A stretch of 64,000 nt of DNA. It comes from Hyposmocoma kahamanoa (Eukaryota > Arthropoda > Insecta > Lepidoptera > Cosmopterigidae). Positions within the stretch are counted from its first letter, which is position 1. The number at the start of each line of letters is the position of its first letter. Position numbers and translations under genes: made by a program. Location: positions 11,401,543 through 11,465,542 of the forward strand of contig NW_020654810.1 in NCBI RefSeq assembly GCF_003589595.1. The letters are read 5' to 3'. This document shows positions 50,381 to 60,965 of the stretch, piece after piece. The notes below the pieces were generated by a model, which did not search any database, was not told the origin of the DNA, and was given only the letters and a program-made list of their open reading frames with translations.

Positions 50381-50644
50381 CGTCAATAGTTTCAAATACT
50401 TCATTAGAAATGGTATTTGAGATGCCAACATAGACCCAAAAGAACGGCTGTGTATCTGTCCAGAACTTAATAACTTCCTGGGCCTCATCCGCATTCTGGG
50501 GGTAGAACAATTTGGCTCCTTCCAATTCACAACGTTTTTTGGCTTCTGCCCATGTCCGATGAATTGTATGGACTTTAAAGAAGTTATCTATCGAAATCAA
50601 ATATGTGTAGTCTTTCCGGTAAAATCGCTTGTTCACTTGACAAT
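50381..50644 (-). pseudogene. lectin gene 2 exon 2
   Basis: CQVNKRFYRKDYTYLISIDN, CELEGAKLFYPQNADEAQEV and VFETIDG. 264 bases as in gene 1; donor GACG|GTAAGA. Confidence 0.88.
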
Positions 50645-50952
50645 CTAGAAATAAAATTAAATATGTAAAATAGAGTACTTAGGTAAAGGTTATTGTAAAA
50701 GTTTAACAGTATCGCCGCATTTATAAACATATATCACAAATATACATCTAAGTAAGAGTCTCCATTATTTTTATTGTAAATATATTTGATTATTCATTGT
50801 ATCTAGGTATCTTGAGATGCTCCTTTTACGCAGTAAATGATCACCCGTCTTGGCTTATTGCAAAATGGTCACAAATTCCTGTGTACAGTTGGAAATGCCA
50901 ATAATACAGGATAGTACAGTTAATAATATACAATAATAAAGTCAGTACTTAC

Positions 50953-51016
50953 GCATATTCGTAACAAACACTAATATCATGAATAATAAAAATACAAAAC
51001 TTTTTAAAGAGCTCAT
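50953..51016 (-). pseudogene. lectin gene 2 exon 1: signal peptide
   Basis: MSSLKSFVFLLFMILVFVTN; donor ATGC|GTAAGT. The Penelope-like element begins about 220 bases upstream. Confidence 0.85.
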
Positions 51017-51239
51017 GTCTGCGTGGTACAAAGAATCGCTTACAAATGAAACAGGAAAAATTTTATTCAAATCATAATTCACTTTAACGCTACGAGACCT
51101 CTACTACGCTAATAGCGGTTGGTAGGTGAAGTGGTTCGTTTGCTAAGTTCGATAAGTTTGGATAACAATATGCATCTTGTCGTCTTGGTAGTCATCGCAG
51201 TTGTGATAGGAGGTCAACTATTCGCAGCCGTATATCTAA

Positions 51240-52560
51240 TAAAGTATAAAAGTAACGGGACTTACTCCCGTAGTATTTTAGTCAGAAGCGGTCCGACTAT
51301 TTTCGACCTTAATCGATGGTCTTCTTCAGGGGTTTAGTGCAACATACGCGACCGCGTCACGTCTAGCACTGCGCGCTGGAGATCGCTGCGCGCGCGCCGA
51401 TGCCGCAGTCCGCAGTGGGGAACTCGGGGGGTTGATACGTTGCGTCATCGCGTCCTGGTACTCTTCTTCGCTACTGCTGTTTATAGGATTGTTGTCGGGA
51501 ACAGTCCAGCACACAGAGCTCACCACATCGTTACTACTAACATCTGCAGCTGCATACCGAACGCCATGAAGACACGGCTTCCAGGTCGGTATTAAGCTCC
51601 AGCCTCCGTCTCTATTAAAATTTGTTTATTTATGTTTATTAATTACTTATTTCAATAGTCTCTCGGATTTTGCGGGGCACATAATACATCTCCCGCGCTA
51701 AAACCTTAGCTTTATCAAACCGAATGTAGTGATCAGCACCGAAGCTCACAAAGTGGTCTGCCACCGCAGATCCATTGACATCTTGGTTCTTCATGGATCG
51801 GATATGCTCAGCTAACCTAATAGCCACGTTCCGCTTCGTTTCGCCGACGTAACATTTGCCGCAGTCACAGGGAACCATATAGATACCGGGGACCCCCAGA
51901 GGGTCTCTGTCCTTTGGAGAGCGAAGCAATTGTCGCAGCTGTGTGAGAGGACGGAATGTTGTCTTGATGCTGTACCTTCGGCGTAACAAGTTTCCTATCC
52001 CGTCCGTCACCTTCACCGTCCCCTTACATAGGTAAGTACGCTACCGCTCTCTCTACCGATGCCGTACGAGGCTTCGTTGATGCATTTGCCACACGCCAAC
52101 TCTGTTTCCACTTGTAACCGTTACCAACCAACACGTCCTTCACATGATTTAGCTCAGCATCTATGTAATCCGGGTCGCAAAGTTTCAAAGCTCTATTAAT
52201 GAGCGTCTGTGGGACTGAAGCTAAATGTGCCGGGTGGTGATGTGAATCCGCTCTCACGTATCTATCCGTGTGCGTTAGTTTCCGATACACCGCATGAGAC
52301 AACCGACCGTTATGTTCACGCCTCACCAACACATCCAAGAAAGGAAGAACCCGTTCTGCTCATATTCCAGGGTGAAGGTGATCTTCGGGTGAACGCTGTT
52401 TAAGTGTGCCAATAGCGACTCTACTCCCTCTTTAGGCATACTGGCAAATACGTCATCAACATAGCGCCACCAGTATATTGGTTCGAATGGAATGTTCACC
52501 AGCGCAGTATCCTCAAACCATTCCATAAATATGTTACATGACGTCTCTCCAGTTCCCAAT
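51240..52560 (-). mobile_element. Penelope-like element, 5'-truncated, decayed
   Basis: Minus strand, in order: MEWFEDTAL and WWRYVDDVFASMP (RT YxDD, near 52,450), HSVHPKITFTLE-like finger/thumb, CYVGETKR-type GIY-YIG nuclease (GVPGIYMVPC at about 51,880, CYVGET at about 51,850), and after a broken stretch FNRDGGWSLIPTWKPCLHGV to YVALNP and stop at 51,336. The frame is shifted at about 52,335 and 52,020 and disturbed near 51,640. The N-terminal half is absent. GIY-YIG after RT is diagnostic of Penelope-like elements. Confidence 0.9.
51255..51345 (-). other. possible hammerhead-like core at the Penelope 3' end
   Basis: Directly at the stop codon: CTGAAGA, then GACC...GGTC (stem II), then GAAA, then TAGTC...GACTA. 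CUGANGA, stem II and GAAA in this order are the hammerhead core, which Penelope-like terminal repeats are known to carry. One extra A lies before stem II and stem III pairs only after skipping bases, so it may be decayed or fortuitous. Confidence 0.3.
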
Positions 52561-53199
52561 AACCTAAGCGGCTGGAGGGACCGGAGGATATCTAGTTTAT
52601 CTTCTACTAGCTCTCCGGGCTAGTGCCGGAGATGCCAGTCGCAGTGTCCTGCGACAATGTCCGGACATATGTAGCTTCCAGCTTAAAGGGCAACTCACGT
52701 GCTCCACACGTCTCCTCGCTTCGGGCCCTCAACTAGACCGCTATTAAGACGTGCTAGCTGCTCTCGAGACAGACGCTCTGGCCACACCCAACTGGGGCAG
52801 ACCAACATGTCCATCTCTGCAAATAACCACAAACCCCAGCGAGTCCATAGCTAAGTCCGGGTCCACCAGAGCCTAGCCAACGCGTATCACTGGCGGAGGA
52901 ACCAGCCCAGACCAGTCGATTTTCAGAGGGTTCCGAATTCTCCTCAGTCACTTCTATCATCCAGTCTTGGTCTTCTAACAGTACCCGTTCAAGTACCCGT
53001 GATGCTCACCAAAGTCATGGTCGATCATCGTCTATTCGAAGCCATACTTCTGTTCGGGAACGGTCAAGATCAGAAAGGTGAAGTCGTTCGGCTGACGCAC
53101 CGTCATCATATAGATCAAGGAAGTGGAGGCAAATGTCATATGATGATAGGGATCAATTGTGGTAGGTACCCATATCGCCCTACTACAGAAAAAAAGAAA
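52561..53199. other. GC-rich unassigned block
   Basis: Plus-strand reading around 52,960-53,110 gives a Ser/Arg-rich stretch (RERSRSERCSRSADAPSS), reminiscent of a retroelement gag or SR-type protein, but broken and not placed in a family. Confidence 0.35.
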
Positions 53200-53640
53200 T
53201 TTGAAATTTGACTAACCAGAAAAAAAGTCGCTATTTAGTCGGTTCTAGTCGCAAAAAACTAGATTTAGTTGGTCCGTCGTTCAAAAGTTATAAGGGTGTT
53301 TTACTGTCCATGCTGGGATAAGCTTATTTCAGCGGCATCATTTCTCAATCTCGAGAACCACTACACCTAGCTTAGATCTGATTACACTAAAAAATAGTCG
53401 TGATTTAGTCGGTTCTCGTCGTAAAAAACTGGATTTAGTCGTTACGCCGTTTTGAAGTTATTAATGTGTTTTACTGCCCACGCTGTAATAAGCTTATTCC
53501 GGCGGCACCATTTTTGAATCTCGAGAACCACAGCTCCTAGCTTAGATCTGGTTGCACGCAGAAAAAGTCGTGAATTAGTGGGTTCTAATCGCAAAATTTT
53601 AGACTTAGTCGCTCCTTTGTTTAGAAGATATTGGATATTC
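53200..53640 (+). repeat. left inverted arm with 170-bp subrepeats
   Basis: The unit start AGTCG...TTTAGTCGGTTCT recurs at 53,226, 53,396 and 53,566 (period 170); each unit also has ATAAGCTTATT and CTAGCTTAGATCTG blocks. Confidence 0.88.
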
Positions 53641-54620
53641 AATTATTTTCGTTGATAGGTACATTTACGGAGAAAAGTCGTAATGAAGAAAAAAACACAT
53701 AATGAAGAATGTGTATTTAAGGAAGGTCACCGTTCCAGATGTTCGTCGTGAGATCACTCAAAATATCGTATTCGTGGCGATTAAAATAATTTTCAACATT
53801 TTATACATTGTTTTTTACGTACTTGGCTATAGAGTCATCAGCTCAAAAAGGTAACAAATAATTAAGAAACTCAAAATGTAATATACATAACTAAAAATTA
53901 AACAATGTTAATATTGTTACTTTAAAAAACGTTATTTATTCATTCTGTCGACGCATTTTTTTTGCATGCGTCTTGATATTTATGCTATTAATGAAAAGGA
54001 AACGTAATAGATATATTCTTATATAACTGTCCTTGTTACACTAAACGACAAATTCTTTGAACGCAAACTCCATTTTGTATCAAACGAAATAATATAAATT
54101 AGTATTCTTATTTATTTTACTTTTATAGGTTATGTTTTTCTATGCAATGTTTTGTATACTTCTGCAATTTTAATCCTGAGCCATTTTGAAATATGGGGTA
54201 AAGTCAGTAAAGTCAATGGTCAACGGTTTATTTTTACGAAAGGAAAATATTATCTATGGTTTTAAAATTGTGACTTTTAAACTCCTTTTCTTTGACTCGT
54301 TTGAACTTGTGTATTTTTTAAGTTTTGTGAAAAGTGAAGACAAATACATGATACTGTTACTTGGTAAGTTTAAAGATAGTTATTAGTTACATATAATTGA
54401 TATACGATCGATGGCGTTTATTATTTCCGTTCTACCTCCGTGTCTACTTATCTATTGACAAACTAATAGTTTGTTGTTTTGCAAAACGCATTATATTAAA
54501 GCAAAACAAAACTTTTTATTCCAAAAATTCTGAAGTAAAGGAAACTCCAGCTCAATCTGCTGGTTAGTTTCTGAGAAATAAGACAAAATATGTTGACATT
54601 TCAGAGTGCCGTGTGCGTCT
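53641..54620. other. FB-like element, left interior, no gene
   Basis: AT-rich. A block at 53,800-53,920 (ATCAGCTCAAAAAGGTAACA) resembles 12,420-12,480 (ATCAGCTTAATGGTAACAAA), a shared unclassified repeat. Confidence 0.45.
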
Positions 54621-55053
54621 TAATGAATCCTGACATACCAATTTGGTACCAAAAAAATGTACCAAAAATGTACTATTTAGTACTTATTCTTAAAAAATTT
54701 GTACCTCTATCATAACGAAGTTATAGCGAAATCAAAATTGTAAATAATTTTGTAAGTTTTTTAAATAAATTTCCGCCATTTATTTGGGTAGGCAAAGGTT
54801 CCACCATACAGCCTCTTCATTTGTCAGTATTTTTCCTTGTTTTGATGGAAAAGGTGACAAGCGCCTGTTCTTATATAGTTTATTTCATGCAATGGTCGTA
54901 AAAAGGAACCCGCCATATTGACAGTCAATACGGCGGGTGTACCTTTGATATTACTATAACTTCGTTCTGATGGAGGTACAAATTTTTTAAACAGAGGTAC
55001 TATATAATACAAATTAGGTACTTTTTTGATACCAAATTTGTCAGGATTCGTTA
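54621..55053. mobile_element. palindromic MITE inside the FB-like element
   Basis: TAATGAATCCTGACATACCA mirrored by ATTTGTCAGGATTCGTTA, with inner matches CTATCATAACGAAGTTATAG / CTATAACTTCGTTCTGATGG. The centre is a tight palindrome ACCCGCC...GGCGGGT at 54,908-54,938. Confidence 0.78.
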
Positions 55054-55401
55054 AGGTTTGCCCGCCTTTCTGACTCTCACAAATTTATAGAGTGAAAATT
55101 GATGAAAACGTGGGGAGAGGTAGACCGCAACGTACATGTCTCGATGTATAGAAAGACTGATGCATGTGAAGGAGGCGAAACAGGTTTTGTCAGGAGAGTA
55201 GGAAGTGTAGGTTCATGATCTCTGTCTAGTCCAGTAGGAGATTGGCGTGGTGGAATGTATGTATGCTCACCTGGATGGTATTTGATACTTATGTGTTAAA
55301 GACAACAAACAATTTGAAATTGAAAATTTTAATATGAAAATGAAAAGTCATATCTTTTTCTCTTACCTATATCAAAGTTATATGAATAAAAATAATATTA
55401 T

Positions 55402-58400
55402 TTGATAACGTATTTTAAGATGGATGTAAATTTTCAATCAGTCGCGACTTCAAAATTTGCGGGTCCAAATGAGCGTGGTTCATTAACACTTTTGATTTTA
55501 AAATGTAGTTTAGTGATACGTAGAAATAAATTAATTTATACTTTTTCAGCAACAACAATGAAAGATGAAGCAGAGAACGTCATCGTTTTCAATAAATCGA
55601 ATCTAGAAGATGACCAAATTATAGAAAGGAAAACCGCCCATAATGTGGACAAGACAACTTTTGAAACAAATTTTTAGTATTCGTGTTGTCATTGTATTAC
55701 TTGTAATCGAAATGGCGTCGCGCAGTAAACGCTCTAAGGTGGATTTCAGTAGACAAAAGGCTTAGAATAACTAAGACAAAAGGTTATATTATTAAAACAT
55801 AAAAATTACTTTTACCTACCCTCCCGAAAAGGACTAACCCGATTTATGACACACTGTTTATGGAACTAAATAAAGAAAAATTGCTCAATCATTTTTGAAG
55901 ATGATGTTCGATCATATGCAGAAGAAAGAAAAAGTGAAAAATTGCTTAAATTAGAGCCCGAATTATCTCAGAGTTCGACGTCTCGCAATGGAAGTTCGGA
56001 AGATGATTGCGAAAATACGTTTTCAATATTTATAGACACCTACCAGTGGCGAAAATTGAACCAGTAATATATCACTATACACGAAATGATGTTACTATGC
56101 CTCATGCAACTTATAAACCAACCAAAAAATTACAAAAACAGAATGGACAGGTGTTCTTCGGGAAGAAATATGGAAACGTTATAAAAACCAATGTAGATGG
56201 ATTTTTAAAAGCAATTGTAAATTGTGCGATGCACACATAATTATTCGTCATAATGCGACCTGCTTATCAACAGAGAACTACATAGAAATGAAATGTAGTT
56301 TACTAAATTCTAACTCCAATATAAAGCACGATAAAAACGTTAAAGTGAAACTCACGAAGAGCAAAAAGCAACAGTTAGCTAAGATGTTAACAAAAAACAA
56401 ACCTTCGAAATTTGTTAGCAGACCAGTACATGAAAGCAGGCGAAATCGAACCTCCTATCATCCCTAAATTAAATACATTATAACAAATCAGGCATCAAAC
56501 AAAACACGCAAATTTTCTTCATCCTTCACCAACGCTTTCTTTGTGGTGCATGGTATTTACACCACCATACAATGAAATTATTCGTAAAATTTGTTTACGT
56601 CCTTTTTATCTTTTATATTGGATCAATGAACAAAGTATATTTTATGAGACATATTCTAAAATTAATAAATATGTGAAAGTGTCAATAGACGCTACAAGAT
56701 CAATTTGAAAGAAAAATTTATTGCCAGCCGCAAATATTTACACATTAAACGTGAACAAACAGAAAAAACACATTTTTTTGTATGTGATGATGGGTTTCAG
56801 AACAGAAGGAAGTAGTGTTCCTTTATGTCAAATGTTGTCGGAGGTTCAANNNNNNNNNNNNNNNNNNNNNNNNNNNNNNNNNNNNNNNNNNNNNNNNNNN
56901 NNNNNNNNNNNNNNNNNNNNNNNNNNNNNNNNNNNNNNNNNNNNNNNNNNNNNNNNNNNNNNNNNNNNNNNNNNNNNNNNNNNNNNNNNNNNNNNNNNNN
57001 NNNNNNNNNNNNNNNNNNNNNNNNNNNNNNNNNNNNNNNNNNNNNNNNNNNNNNNNNNNNNNNNNNNNNNNNNNNNNNNNNNNNNNNNNNNNNNNNNNNN
57101 NNNNNNNNNNNNNNNNNNNNNNNNNNNNNNNNNNNNNNNNNNNNNNNNNNNNNNNNNNNNNNNNNNNNNNNNNNNNNNNNNNNNNNNNNNNNNNNNNNNN
57201 NNNNNNNNNNNNNNNNNNNNNNNNNNNNNNNNNNNNNNNNNNNNNNNNNCAGAAGGAAGTAGTGTTCCTTTATGTCAAATGTTGTCGGAGGTTCAATACA
57301 CAGAAGAATATTCGGGTTTTTTTTTAAATGGCTAAAAGGTAAACGTGTTCCTAACGAATGTGTCTCGGACGATTCTGCTGCAATTTTAGGCGCTATTGTT
57401 TCAGTGTTCAATGCATTAGATTCCACCAATACTTACATACAACAATGTTTTCAATTGCTCGAAGGTAATTGTGATTCTGCACCAAAGTGAAAGTACGTTC
57501 GCATGGATAAATCTCATTTTGTAAAAAGTCTTTGTAAACAGTCGTGCTTTGATCATGTCGACAAACGGGTGAAGAGCTTTTATATAAAATGTGTATTGTT
57601 ATTAAGACGAACTGAATGCTACAAACAATTAAAGAGCGCATTAGAATGTATTGTAACAATAGCATGCAATAGATATATTGGATTGACCGAGAGTAAACAG
57701 TTATATAGGTGCAGCAAATCGTTGATGAAATTTCAAACCATGATTTCTAGTTTAGAAACTCAAGTAGATCATCCATCATCAGAAGACGAACATGAAAATC
57801 ACATTGAAGAAGAAATACCCGATGATTTACACGATGATCCATTAGCCAGTTTCTGTGAGATCATAGAGAGACGAGAAACAGTGTACAATGAAAATATCAA
57901 CGAAGGCTTTGACAACGAAAATATGTATTATTGTCCTACATTTTTAAATTATTTAAAGCGCATTTAAAAAAAAACATTTGTGGGGTGAAGTAATGACGAG
58001 GTATTTTTATTTAGCGAGACAGAACCCTTCCAGTTCGAACGTAGAACGCTATTTTAAAGACATCAAAACCGTTTTACTGAATGTTCACCACGAAAGGTCA
58101 CGAATCGACGAGTTTCTACGAAAGCATATACCTCAAGTATCCGGTACAGTGAAAATGGCTTTAAGGGACATAATTCAACATAATTCGTCGCCCTCCCAAA
58201 GAAAAACCATAGATGTTCCGTTGCCCCCTCAAAAAACAATAATAACTTTCGAAACCAACGTAAACGTAAAAGTTTTGACAAAGAATCATATTTTCTAGAC
58301 TCCCTGTCGTCATTAGAAAACTAGAAAGGACAAATGAACCCAAAAACCGAAATCAGTCCATATTCTAAAAAATGGCTCCCTTACTTGTTCGTACGTACCA

Positions 58401-59130
58401 AACGTGAAAAAATGTAATACTTGCGCATTTGACAGCATTTTTCAGAGTATGGAAATTGCATATGTCGATAGGCCCGAAATAAAAAAATATATATTTCGAC
58501 TCATAAAGATAACGAAATCTGTCAATTTATAGTGCAAATTGCTCAGAACGACGAGGATAAAACCATTTTATATAAAAAAGGACTCATTTACTACTCAAGC
58601 TTTTCGACAAAGAGATCAATTCAGACGCTTGCAATTTAGTAGATTGCGTAACAAGTACAGCAGATATAATTAATATGTTATATCCAACTTTTTGTATGTT
58701 ATATCCAACAAAAGTGAAAAATATGTATAAACATGCAATGCCTCTCTGACAAGAATAACTTTACTAAATGTCCGTATATGCCTATCAATATCGAAATCAT
58801 AGAAAAAGAGGGGACAGCGGCATTAAACAAGTCTATAAACAAGTCAATAAATAAAGACAAAGGTACCAGTTCTGATTGTGGTGCTACTGTGAAATTTGAT
58901 TATTACCCAACGACTAACTTATTTATTGAGACATCTGGCGTTGCTAGCATCAACATTAATAATGTACCGTGCTGCATCAAAATAGGCAAACAAAAATATG
59001 CTGTCTTGGCTATTATTCAGTATGTACCAGGCGGCATTGGACATTTCAGAAGTTGGTGCTATAGGAAAGCTACAAAAAATTAGCAGTGTTATGACGATTT
59101 ACAGGACTTAACCACATTGCCTTACACCCA
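55402..59130 (+). pseudogene. decayed Mutator/NOF-like transposase
   Basis: Collinear blocks in several frames. 55,402-56,030: acidic N-terminal part. 56,160-56,470: Cys/His-containing domain (KAIVNCAM, CDAHIIIRHNATCLS) and basic linker. 56,570-57,490: core with VSIDATRS (first catalytic Asp), KHIFLYVMM, SVPLCQMLSE, CVSDDSAAILGAIVSVF (second Asp), CFQLLEG. 57,503-58,298: VRMDKSHFVKSLCKQSCFDH, an acidic insert, then SSNVERYFKDIKTVLL and RIDEFLRKHIPQVSG. 58,733-59,130: YAVLAIIQYVPGGIGHFRSW, stop, YDDLQDL, a possible peptidase-like module with an HF...YDDL pattern. Stops and frameshifts at most borders. The family is inferred from memory of MULE-type proteins. Confidence 0.6.
56803..57296. other. 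400-N gap flanked by identical 47-bp sequences
   Basis: Bases 56,803-56,849 and 57,250-57,296 are identical (CAGAAGGAAGTAGTGTTCCT...), with exactly 400 Ns between. Removing the Ns and one copy leaves the transposase block SVPLCQMLSEVQYTEEYSGF contiguous. This is what two overlapping contigs joined by a default gap would look like. Confidence 0.9.
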
Positions 59131-59818
59131 GATATTGCCTCAAAATATAATCTATACAACTTAGTTTGTATTTAAAACAACTCAATTTTCTTTCCAAAAA
59201 AGAAAAATGCCAATTACATAAAACACTAATTTGAAGCTATAACAATTTTTATATTTGGTCTTTTTTTTGGAAACAGTTTTTTTAAAACTTTTAAAAAAAA
59301 AAACTATTACCTATTTTATGTGAAACTCCAAATATCTATAAGATGCATCAAATGCTATGGATGTGTACGTGTTATGTACTTGCTGTACATAATTATTATT
59401 CTAAGTCTGATTATTCTAAAATTTTTTAGTTTAAGAAATAATATAGATATACTGTACTGTTAAATCTGTGATTTTTAGATACTTACGTATTTTTCGTTGT
59501 AATAAAAGTCATTCATTCATTCAATGAATTCTTATCAATAGTCGTACGCGACCGTACTCCACGCGTCTCGTTCGTTTCGTGTAAGCCAGGAGCCCAACAC
59601 GACATACGTACACTAATAAATGTCCTGTCAATCGATAAATCCTAAGATCATTAAGGAAAAGTAACTATATATATGTTTTGCTAATTTTGCTTGTATTGAA
59701 AACTAAACATTATTATAACCTTCAAATACCACGTTATTATAAAAAACACACAAAAGCTGTATATTATGCAAAATATGTACATGAGCTCCGAGACTAATAC
59801 AGGTATAACCTCAAAATA
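59131..59818. other. FB-like element, right interior, no gene
   Basis: AT-rich, with a T/A homopolymer-rich stretch at 59,230-59,310. No motif seen. Confidence 0.45.
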
Positions 59819-60261
59819 ATAAATCGGTTGTATCTTTTTAATAAAGAAGCGACTAATTCTAAAATTTTGCGACTAGAATCGACTAATTCACGACTTTTTC
59901 TGGGTGCAATCAGATCTAAGCTAGGAGCAGTGGTTCTCGAGATCCAAAAATAGAGCCGACGGAATAAGCTTATTACAGCGTGGACAGTAAAACATCTTAA
60001 TAACTTCAAAACGGCGTAACGACTAAATCTAGTTTTTTACGACTAGAACCGACTAAATCACGACTATTTTTTAGTGTAATCTGATCTAAGCTAGGTGTTG
60101 TGGTTTTCGAGATTGAGAAATGGTGCCGCTGAAATAAGCTTATCCCAGCGTAGACAGTAAAATACCCTTATAAATTTTGAACGACGGACCGTCTAAATCT
60201 AGTTTTTTGCGACTAGAACCGACTAAATAGCGACTTTTTTTCTGGCTAGTCAAATTTCAAA
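59819..60261 (-). repeat. right inverted arm with 170-bp subrepeats
   Basis: Reverse complement of the left arm, with scattered substitutions; the outer unit CGACTAAATAGCGACTTTTT...CTGGCTAGTCAAATTTC is the clearest. Confidence 0.88.
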
Positions 60262-60771
60262 AACTCGACCATGGTCACGCTGGAATAAAGCACACAAACA
60301 AAAACTTTATACTAAAGGTTATTACACACCTTCTGTGCACTTGGATGACAAAAATCCGTGGTAGTAACCCGTTTAGCTCATGGAGGTAGTCTCGATCTTT
60401 GATGTTTGAAAGCAAACAAAAATATATATCAGATCTTTAAAGAGAATACATCTGCCACCCTTCGAGCAATAGATAGGATATTCATCGTATTTGTTGACTG
60501 TAAGTATATTTATACTAATAAAAGCTCATATATTAAAAGACAGTAATTTACACTTTTATATTTATTTCTAACCACGATTACGTAATATTTAACTTTATCA
60601 TGTTGTATTTTAACAGTTTGTAATAATGAATATGCACACTTTTGTCGTTGGTCTGGAGATTATATTGTTGAGACATTTACTTTTTGTAGTAATATTGAGT
60701 TAACATCAATGTTGAGACAAAATATCGTTCTTGAACACATTCCGCATCTAAATGGGTTGCTTTTGCAATAA

Positions 60772-60965
60772 CTAATTAAATCGATCGTTACTAGTGCCGG
60801 CGAAAATGCCAATGTCGTGTTCACATATAAAGAAGCACCGTACGTAGCAGCTCATATCGTTGAGGCCGCCATCATAGAACATGCTGCCGCATACTTCTGT
60901 GCCTCCCCTATTGTCCGGTTGACCTCCGCCCCATTTTGCGTAACCACTGTTGTAGAGAGGTACCC
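60772..60965 (-). CDS. lectin gene 3 exon 5
   Basis: VPLYNSGYAKWGGGQPDNRG through CGSMFYDGGLND to GIFAGTSNDRFN and stop; differs from gene 2 near the C-terminus. Confidence 0.88.

Larger units (their letters stand above)
46889..51016 (-). pseudogene. C-type lectin gene 2, truncated by a 40-bp deletion
   Basis: Same five-exon design as gene 1: 50953-51016 (signal peptide MSSLKSFVFLLFMILVFVTN), 50381-50644, 49091-49245, 47963-48214, 46889-47082. Exon 3 is 155 bases instead of 195. Compared with gene 3, 40 bases encoding the NRWAPGEPN loop are gone, and the next codon after EDV is TAA, giving a product of about 116 residues without the CRD1 sugar site or CRD2. All splice sites, and the CRD2 exons with QPD, are otherwise intact, so loss is recent, or the deletion is an assembly error in near-identical copies. 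TTTATT at 46,696 may be its polyA signal. Confidence 0.85.
53200..60261 (+). mobile_element. foldback-type DNA transposon, FB/NOF-like architecture
   Basis: Arms 53,200-53,640 and 59,819-60,261 are inverted repeats of about 440 bp, each built of about 2.5 tandem 170-bp subrepeats. Outer end TTTGAAATTTGACTA. Between them on the plus strand is a decayed multi-domain transposase. Long inverted repeats made of tandem subrepeats around a transposase are the hallmark of Drosophila FB-NOF elements (Mutator-like superfamily). No target duplication seen. Total 7.06 kb including a 400-N gap that is probably false. Confidence 0.7.

Noticed and set aside
52640..53200. Ser/Arg-rich reading as an SR-protein gene
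   Set aside because: Frame is broken, no RRM or start, and the context is transposon debris.
56721..57335. Open frames spanning the N run
   Set aside because: The X stretch is the gap; only the flanking residues are real, and they are duplicated by the assembly.
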